Assembly (NCBI GenBank): GCA_964624635.1
Contig: CAZUXM010000055.1
Location: 1 to 18,349, forward strand
Direction of reading: 5' to 3'
DNA: 18,349 nucleotides
From: JANWKQ01 sp964624635
GTDB taxonomy: Bacteria; Bacteroidota; Bacteroidia; CAIKAF01
In this document: positions 14,103 through 18,349 of the stretch, in pieces
Numbering within the stretch: the stretch's first letter is position 1
How the letters are laid out: every line of letters starts with the position of its first letter
Program-made: the position numbers and the translations under genes
The notes under the pieces: generated by a model
Database searches by the model: none
Told to the model about the DNA's origin: nothing
Seen by the model: the letters and a program-made list of their open reading frames with translations, nothing else

Positions 14103-15233
14103 TTATAATCGAGTGGTTACTTTTTTAGTCATTGTGTTTTTCCAGTCACAGTAAGTTCCATCAATAATATGTTTCCTAGCTTCACCCGCTAGCCACAAAT
14201 AAAAGGCTAAATTATGGATACTGGCAATTTGTGCAGCCAATCTTTCACCAGTGGTAGTTAAATGTCTTAAATAAGCTTTGGTATGTTGTTTATCCACAAG
14301 TACACCGGTACCTTCATCAATCGGACTAAAATCATCTTCCCATTTTTTATTTTTGATGTTAATAATACCATTACGGGTAAATAACATTCCGTTGCGGGCA
14401 TTTCGGGTAGGCATTACACAATCAAACATATCCACTCCTAACGAAATACATTCCAATATATTTTCAGGTGTACCAACTCCCATTAAATAACGTGGTTTGT
14501 TTTGGGGCAAAATACTACAAACCAATTCAGTCATTTCATACATCATGTCAGCAGGCTCACCTACTGATAACCCACCAATGGCATTTCCATTCATCTCCTG
14601 TGATGCAGCATATTCAGCTGATTGTGACCTCAAATCTTTAAACACTGATCCCTGTACAATTGGGAATAAAGATTGTGCATGACCATATAAAGGTTCAGTA
14701 TTTTTAAACTGCTTAACGCATCTACTTAACCACCGATGGGTAAGATCCATGCTGCTTTTTGCGTAGGAATATTCGCAAGGGTAGGGAGTACATTCGTCAA
14801 ACGCCATAATGATGTCAGCCCCAATAATCCGTTGAATGTCCATTACATTTTCAGGAGTAAATGTATGTCTGCTTCCGTCAATATGCGATTGGAATAAAGC
14901 ACCTTCTTCGGTTAGTTTTCTATTATCGGATAAGCTGAAGATCTGATATCCGCCACTATCTGTAAGCATTGGTTTGTTCCAATTCATGAATTGATGAACT
15001 CCACCTGCTTTTTTTATAATATCCATCCCCGGTTTTAAATACAGGTGATAGGTATTAGCTAAAATAATCTGTGCTTTTACTTCCTGCTCCAGCTCTTTTT
15101 GATGAACCGCTTTTACGGTAGCAGCTGTACCTACAGGCATAAAAATAGGGGTTTCAATAGGTCCTCTGTCAGTATGTAGTATCCCTGCTCTTGCTTTGGT
15201 AACAGGGTCAGTTGCTATGAGTTCAAATTTCAT
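14103..15233 (-). CDS. tgt: Queuine tRNA-ribosyltransferase (tRNA-guanine transglycosylase), zinc cysteines absent
   Basis: Tgt exchanges guanine-34 in the anticodon of Asp, Asn, His and Tyr tRNAs for preQ1 on the way to queuosine. The 376-residue protein is full length. It has the TIM-barrel motifs TPIFMPVGTAATVKA (28-42), LTDSGGYQIFSL with Asp92, MAFDECTPYP, GGLSVGEP and MGVGTPENILE. MFDCVMPTRNARNG carries the nucleophile Asp271. The usual zinc site (CxCxxC followed by a His) is degenerate: residues 304-317 read PIDEGTGVLVDKQH with no cysteine, while the His of SIHN (His340) remains. From memory other Bacteroidota Tgt proteins look alike here, so this may be a lineage variant and not a loss of function. 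It starts at ATG 15233 and is the first gene of a pair with the LptF/LptG permease. Confidence 0.96.
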   Translation of the reverse strand: MKFELIATDPVTKARAGILHTDRGPIETPIFMPVGTAATVKAVHQKELEQEVKAQIILANTYHLYLKPGMDIIKKAGGVHQFMNWNKPMLTDSGGYQIFSLSDNRKLTEEGALFQSHIDGSRHTFTPENVMDIQRIIGADIIMAFDECTPYPCEYSYAKSSMDLTHRWLSRCVKQFKNTEPLYGHAQSLFPIVQGSVFKDLRSQSAEYAASQEMNGNAIGGLSVGEPADMMYEMTELVCSILPQNKPRYLMGVGTPENILECISLGVDMFDCVMPTRNARNGMLFTRNGIINIKNKKWEDDFSPIDEGTGVLVDKQHTKAYLRHLTTTGERLAAQIASIHNLAFYLWLAGEARKHIIDGTYCDWKNTMTKKVTTRL

Positions 15234-15262
15234 TGGTGTAAAGGTCGGTATTTTTTTTAAAT

Positions 15263-15411
15263 GGGCGGCTTATCCGGCTATTCGCTATATCTTTTTATTG
15301 CAGTTAGTGTAGATTGGGATGTTTGTTTATCCCACGACTTAAGTCGTGGGTGATGCAAACGTTGGTATATATAGGTTGCAATAAAAAGGATGCCGCTCCT
15401 ATCCCGGCCGC
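15263..15411. repeat. REP/BIME-like intergenic element with perfect 20-bp palindrome
   Basis: The element fills most of the space between the divergent tgt and glycosyltransferase genes. The centre is the perfect palindrome CCCACGACTTAAGTCGTGGG (15331-15350), flanked by GTTTG 15321-15325 / CAAAC 15356-15360. Outside lie CTTTTTATTGCA 15291-15302 and TGCAATAAAAAG 15377-15388, a 12-bp perfect inverted repeat. The outer GC-rich arms contain GCGGC 15265-15269 / GCCGC (15392-15396 and 15407-15411) and CCGG on both sides. Nested symmetry over about 150 bp is typical of paired REP sequences. The outer arm resembles, from memory, repeats scattered through many Bacteroidota intergenic regions. No transposase is in the window. 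Confidence 0.7.
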
Positions 15412-15426
15412 ATAACATAAAATTGA

Positions 15427-15434
15427 TTATTTTG
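15427..15434 (+). promoter_or_regulatory. Possible -7 promoter element of the glycosyltransferase operon
   Basis: TTATTTTG is one mismatch from TAnnTTTG and ends 7 nt before the ATG at 15442, so the transcript would have almost no 5'UTR. No clear -33 TTG is seen at the right distance. It is a weak call. Confidence 0.3.
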
Positions 15435-15441
15435 TACTTGA

Positions 15442-16542
15442 ATGAAAACATTCAACGAATATATACTTTGGATTACCATTTTTTGTCTCATGATTAATTT
15501 TATGGTTGGCAAGCTGAGATTACTTTCCGTAGTATGGTTGTATCATATGCAAAAAAAAGGTGAACCTAATGAGGGGATAAGTGTAATTATATGTACATGT
15601 AACGATTTAATGAACCTGAAGCATAATATTCACCAAGTACTTTTACAGAAATATCCTTCATTTGAAGTGATTGTTGTAAACGATGCTTCTGATGATGGGA
15701 CCAAGGATTTTTTAGAAGACTTAAATAAACAATATACCTATTTACAGGTAATTCATATTGAGCAAAAAACAACTTCTGGTAAAAAGTATGCTTTACGTGA
15801 AGGTATTTCTGCAGCCAAATATCCTTTTGTTGTATTAACAGACGCCGATTGTTCACCCGCATCTGACGAATGGTTAACTCAATATTCCACCTATTTAAAC
15901 AACAACCATAGAGTTGTACTTGGGTATGGGCGATTGAAAAAACAAAAAGGGTTTTTAAACACTTTTATTCGTTTTGACAGTAGTAGAATAGCAATTCAAT
16001 ATTTAAGCAAAGCTTTATGGAAATACCCGTACATGGGTGTTGGCAGGAATATGGGTTATTCAAAAGATCTGGTAGTAGCATTGGATACCATCAATAAAAA
16101 TATAGCATCAGGTGATGATGATTTGTTTGTTCAAGCTATCAAAAACAAAGCTGATTTTTTTGTGATGTTGGATAAAAAAAGTTTCACAATATCTGAATCA
16201 AAAAAAACATGGACGGAATGGTTGAATCAAAAAGGCAGACATACTACCACTGCACCACATTATAGCTTTTTTACGCAATTGAGCATTATGTTTCAATGGA
16301 TTGTAAGTGTATGCTTTTATATAGGAATCATTTGTATTTTATTAACAGGTAATTTACAAACAGGTTTTACATTATTTTTACTGAATCTACTGTGTCTAGG
16401 GCTTTTTAACGGATTATGGCTCAGTAAATTGGGCGAAAAAGATTTAATTTTGTCAGCACCATTCCTCGATTTTATTTATACATTCGTACAACCCGTATTT
16501 GTCATTAAAAGCTGGGGCAGAAAAAAGGATCAATGGAATTAG
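15442..16542 (+). CDS. Membrane-anchored family 2 glycosyltransferase
   Basis: This 366-residue protein has one N-terminal membrane helix (about residues 8-34), a cytosolic GT-A domain (about 46-270) and two or three C-terminal helices (about 278-330). The GT2 motifs are SVIICTCND at the start of the Rossmann-like fold, VIVVNDASDDGT (77-87), and VLTDADC with the metal-binding Asp134 and Asp136. GDDDLFVQ supplies the acceptor-site acidic residues, and QKGRH is a variant of the QxxRW motif. The layout fits processive or polyprenyl-linked sugar transfer at the inner membrane, but donor and acceptor cannot be told. Its stop codon overlaps the sigma-factor start by 10 bp, so the two are translationally coupled. 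Confidence 0.9.
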   Translation: MKTFNEYILWITIFCLMINFMVGKLRLLSVVWLYHMQKKGEPNEGISVIICTCNDLMNLKHNIHQVLLQKYPSFEVIVVNDASDDGTKDFLEDLNKQYTYLQVIHIEQKTTSGKKYALREGISAAKYPFVVLTDADCSPASDEWLTQYSTYLNNNHRVVLGYGRLKKQKGFLNTFIRFDSSRIAIQYLSKALWKYPYMGVGRNMGYSKDLVVALDTINKNIASGDDDLFVQAIKNKADFFVMLDKKSFTISESKKTWTEWLNQKGRHTTTAPHYSFFTQLSIMFQWIVSVCFYIGIICILLTGNLQTGFTLFLLNLLCLGLFNGLWLSKLGEKDLILSAPFLDFIYTFVQPVFVIKSWGRKKDQWN

Positions 16543-17138
16543 ATAATTTATCATACAGGGCAAGATCGGATTACGAGTTAGTTCAAAGAGCTACACAAGA
16601 GGGTGATCAGGCGGCTTATGCTGAACTCATGGGTCGATACAAAGATTCAATATACTTTTTGTTTTTTAAAATGGTGAACAATAAGGATGATGCTGAAGAT
16701 TTAATGATTGAATCTTTTGGTAAAGCATTCAGAAATTTACATCATTATCAACCTACCTACGCATTCAGTACCTGGTTATTTCGAATTGCTACTAATAATG
16801 GTATTGATCATATCCGTAAAAAGAAACTGGATACATTTTCTATCGATAAAAAAATTGCAGGCAGTGATGGTGATGATTTGAAAATAGATATCAAATCCAC
16901 CAATCTTGATCCTGAGGAGGAGTTAATGACCGAGCAAAAGAAAAAACTGGTGAAAGAGTTGGTTGATAAACTCAAACCCAAGTATCGTCAGTTAATTGAG
17001 ATGCGGTATTATGATGAACTTTCGTATGAAGAGATTGCAGAAAAACTGGAAATGCCATTAGGAACAGTAAAGGCACAACTGTTTAGAGCAAAAGATCTAT
17101 TATACAACATCATGAAGTCAAACAAAGGCAAGATATAA
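16533..17138 (+). CDS. Sigma-70 family (ECF-type, region 2 + region 4) RNA polymerase sigma factor
   Basis: This 201-residue protein has only sigma regions 2 and 4. Region 2 (about residues 28-97) includes DDAEDLMIESFGKAFRNL and FSTWLFRIATNNGIDHIRKK, the core-binding and -10-recognition helices. Region 4 (about 145-192) includes MRYYDELSYEEIAEKLEMPLGTVKAQLFRAKDLL, the -35-reading helix-turn-helix. The linker is acidic and holds the Asn-Leu-Asp-Pro-Glu-Glu motif common before region 4. No anti-sigma factor gene is next to it; instead it overlaps a glycosyltransferase and is followed after 6 nt by rsmG. It is therefore more likely regulated by transcription with its operon, or by an unlinked partner, than by an adjacent membrane anti-sigma factor. 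The start ATG at 16533 lies within the glycosyltransferase 3' end. Confidence 0.92.
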   Translation: MELDNLSYRARSDYELVQRATQEGDQAAYAELMGRYKDSIYFLFFKMVNNKDDAEDLMIESFGKAFRNLHHYQPTYAFSTWLFRIATNNGIDHIRKKKLDTFSIDKKIAGSDGDDLKIDIKSTNLDPEEELMTEQKKKLVKELVDKLKPKYRQLIEMRYYDELSYEEIAEKLEMPLGTVKAQLFRAKDLLYNIMKSNKGKI

Positions 17139-17144
17139 TTTGTC

Positions 17145-17765
17145 ATGCCCGATATCATTCAAAAACATTTTCCCGGGATAAGTGATGCCACTCTTGCCAC
17201 TATTGAAAAAGCAGGGAATGCTTTTAAGGAATGGAATCAAATGATTAATGTTATTTCCCGTAAAGATATTGACCAATTATATCTGCATCATTTTTTGCAC
17301 AGTATGTCAATACTCAAATGCATGAGTTTTGATCCCGGTACAAAATTTATTGACGTAGGAACCGGAGGTGGATTTCCCGGAATACCTTTAGCCATTTGTT
17401 TACCTGATTGTGAATTTTTATTGGTTGATTCTATTGGTAAAAAATTAAAAGTAGTAGAAGCAGTTTGTGAAGCAGCCGGCATTGAAAATGTAAGAGTAAT
17501 GCACAGCAGGGCAGAACAAGTGAAAGAACATGCAGATTTTGTTACCGGAAGAGCTGTTGAAACCTTACGTGAATTTTACATGCATGTAAGGCATTTGGTT
17601 TCTCCTAAACCATCTGCAAAAGATAAAGGTATTTTATATTTAAAAGGAGGAGAGTTGAAAGACGAAATAAAAGAATTAAAACGTCCGGTAAAAGGTTTTT
17701 CTATTCATCAAAAAATCGATGAAGAATATTTTGAAACCAAAAAGTTGATTTACATTCCCATCTAA
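17145..17765 (+). CDS. rsmG: 16S rRNA (guanine-N7) methyltransferase RsmG
   Basis: RsmG methylates N7 of G527 (E. coli numbering) in 16S rRNA with SAM; loss gives low-level streptomycin resistance in several bacteria. The 206-residue protein is the usual length. It has the N-terminal helical part with FKEWNQMINVISRKD (27-41), the SAM-binding loop FIDVGTGGGFPGIPLAI (68-84), LLVDSIGKKLKVVE with the acidic ribose contact, and VTGRAV (a variant of the family's SRAF/ARAV motif). The ATG at 17145 follows the sigma-factor stop by 6 nt, making it the third gene of a close-packed operon. A weak hairpin without T-run lies downstream. Confidence 0.95.
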   Translation: MPDIIQKHFPGISDATLATIEKAGNAFKEWNQMINVISRKDIDQLYLHHFLHSMSILKCMSFDPGTKFIDVGTGGGFPGIPLAICLPDCEFLLVDSIGKKLKVVEAVCEAAGIENVRVMHSRAEQVKEHADFVTGRAVETLREFYMHVRHLVSPKPSAKDKGILYLKGGELKDEIKELKRPVKGFSIHQKIDEEYFETKKLIYIPI

Positions 17766-17844
17766 ATATTGCATGGATATTGCAGACCTATTATATCCGT
17801 GCCTATCCACTGCAAAAGCAACTTCCGTGTTCTATTAAAAATGG

Positions 17845-17852
17845 TACCTTTA
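17845..17852 (+). promoter_or_regulatory. Possible -7 promoter element of the gamma-carbonic-anhydrase-like gene
   Basis: TACCTTTA differs from TAnnTTTG only in the last base and ends 21 nt before the ATG at 17874. No clear -33 TTG is visible. The distance to rsmG (108 bp) makes a separate promoter reasonable. Confidence 0.4.
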
Positions 17853-17873
17853 TCCAAATAGAATAATATTCCT

Positions 17874-18349
17874 ATGGCTATTATTAGAGAAATACTGGGT
17901 AAAACCCCTCAATTTGGTAAAGATTGCTGGACTGCAGAAACGGCTGTCATTACTGGTGATGTAATTTGTGGTGATGAATGTACCTTTTGGTATAATGCGG
18001 TTATACGCGGTGATGTACACTATATAAAAATGGGTAATAGGGTAAATGTGCAGGACAATGCAACTGTACATGCTACTTACCAAAAGGCTCCAACCAATAT
18101 TGGTAACAATGTTTCTATTGCGCATAATGCTATTGTACATGGTTGTACTATCCATGATAATGTATTGATTGGAATGGGAGCCATAGTGATGGATCATTGC
18201 GTGATTCATTCAAATTCAATTATTGGAGCAGGTGCGGTGGTATTAGAAAATACGGTGGTTGAAAGTGGATGTATTTATGCAGGGAATCCCGCAAAAAAAA
18301 TTAAGGAAGTAGATACAGAACATGTAAAAGGATTGATTGATAGGATCTC
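17874..18349 (+). CDS. Gamma-carbonic-anhydrase-like (YrdA/PaaY type) left-handed beta-helix protein, 3' end off the window
   Basis: 158 codons are visible, near the usual family length of about 170-180. The protein is built of hexapeptide repeats ([LIV]-G-x-x-x-x pattern) forming a left-handed beta helix, from about residue 18 to 140, as in trimeric gamma carbonic anhydrases. The three zinc-binding histidines are in place: His66 in NATVHA, His84 in SIAHN and His89 in IVHG. The segment FWYNAVIRGDVHYIKMG with RGD and the following NVQDNATVH are characteristic of the YrdA/PaaY subgroup. YAGNPAKKIKEV ends the helix. Members bind zinc, but many show little carbonic anhydrase activity, so hydration of CO2 is possible and not shown. 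The start follows a possible promoter. Confidence 0.93.
   Translation, partial: MAIIREILGKTPQFGKDCWTAETAVITGDVICGDECTFWYNAVIRGDVHYIKMGNRVNVQDNATVHATYQKAPTNIGNNVSIAHNAIVHGCTIHDNVLIGMGAIVMDHCVIHSNSIIGAGAVVLENTVVESGCIYAGNPAKKIKEVDTEHVKGLIDRI

Noticed and set aside
17772..17801. Hairpin after rsmG (9-bp stem with one G-T pair, 12-nt loop) as an intrinsic terminator
   Set aside because: The stem is AT-rich and no T-run follows, so it does not meet the criteria.

Overview
The window reads as a chromosomal segment of an AT-rich Bacteroidota genome, probably a draft or metagenome-derived scaffold. The signs are promoters of the Bacteroidota type (TTG ... about 20 nt ... TAnnTTTG) without Shine-Dalgarno sites, a giant surface protein ending in a gliding-motility/type IX secretion type B sorting domain, a MORN_2/YwqK-like repeat protein, and Bacteroidota-like versions of LptF/LptG and Tgt. 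Three runs of exactly ten N (6807-6816, 9554-9563, 10203-10212) are scaffolding gaps. Each breaks a real gene into different frames, so the broken genes are assembly effects and not biological pseudogenes.

Layout. 1-401 (-): start of metK. 478-613: GC-rich intergenic element of two adjacent long hairpins. 616-1435 (-): a possible attenuated unit, with a 30-residue His/Tyr/Cys/Trp-rich leader peptide, an intrinsic terminator with a matching antiterminator segment, then an unrecognised membrane protein. 1543-2811 (+): secreted MORN_2 repeat protein. 2994-7264 (+): giant secreted adhesin-like protein with six tandem 91-residue Ig-like repeats, PKD and C-terminal sorting domain (gap near its 3' end). 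7443-9269 (+): typA/bipA. 9275-10758 (-): radical-SAM KamA-family aminomutase-like enzyme, broken by two gaps and by about 87 bp of alien-looking sequence. 10980-11672 (+): Crp/Fnr-family regulator. The 221 bp between these two divergent genes holds a perfect FNR-type box and a long 5'UTR hairpin. 11669-12565 (-): EamA transporter. 12603-13013 (+): HMA-like lipoprotein without the metal-binding CxxC. 13016-15233 (-): tgt and LptF/LptG permease as a tightly spaced pair. 15263-15411: second REP/BIME-like element around a perfect 20-bp palindrome. 15442-17765 (+): family 2 glycosyltransferase, ECF-like sigma factor and rsmG as a close-packed operon. 17874-18349 (+): start of a gamma-carbonic-anhydrase-like protein.

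Most genes are housekeeping (SAM synthesis, translation GTPase, tRNA queuosine, LPS export, 16S rRNA methylation). The features most worth a second look are regulatory: the leader-peptide attenuator in front of an orphan membrane protein, the FNR-type box beside a Crp/Fnr regulator that lacks FNR's iron-sulfur cysteines, and the structured 5'UTR of the aminomutase gene. No phage, CRISPR array, transposase, tRNA or rRNA gene was seen.
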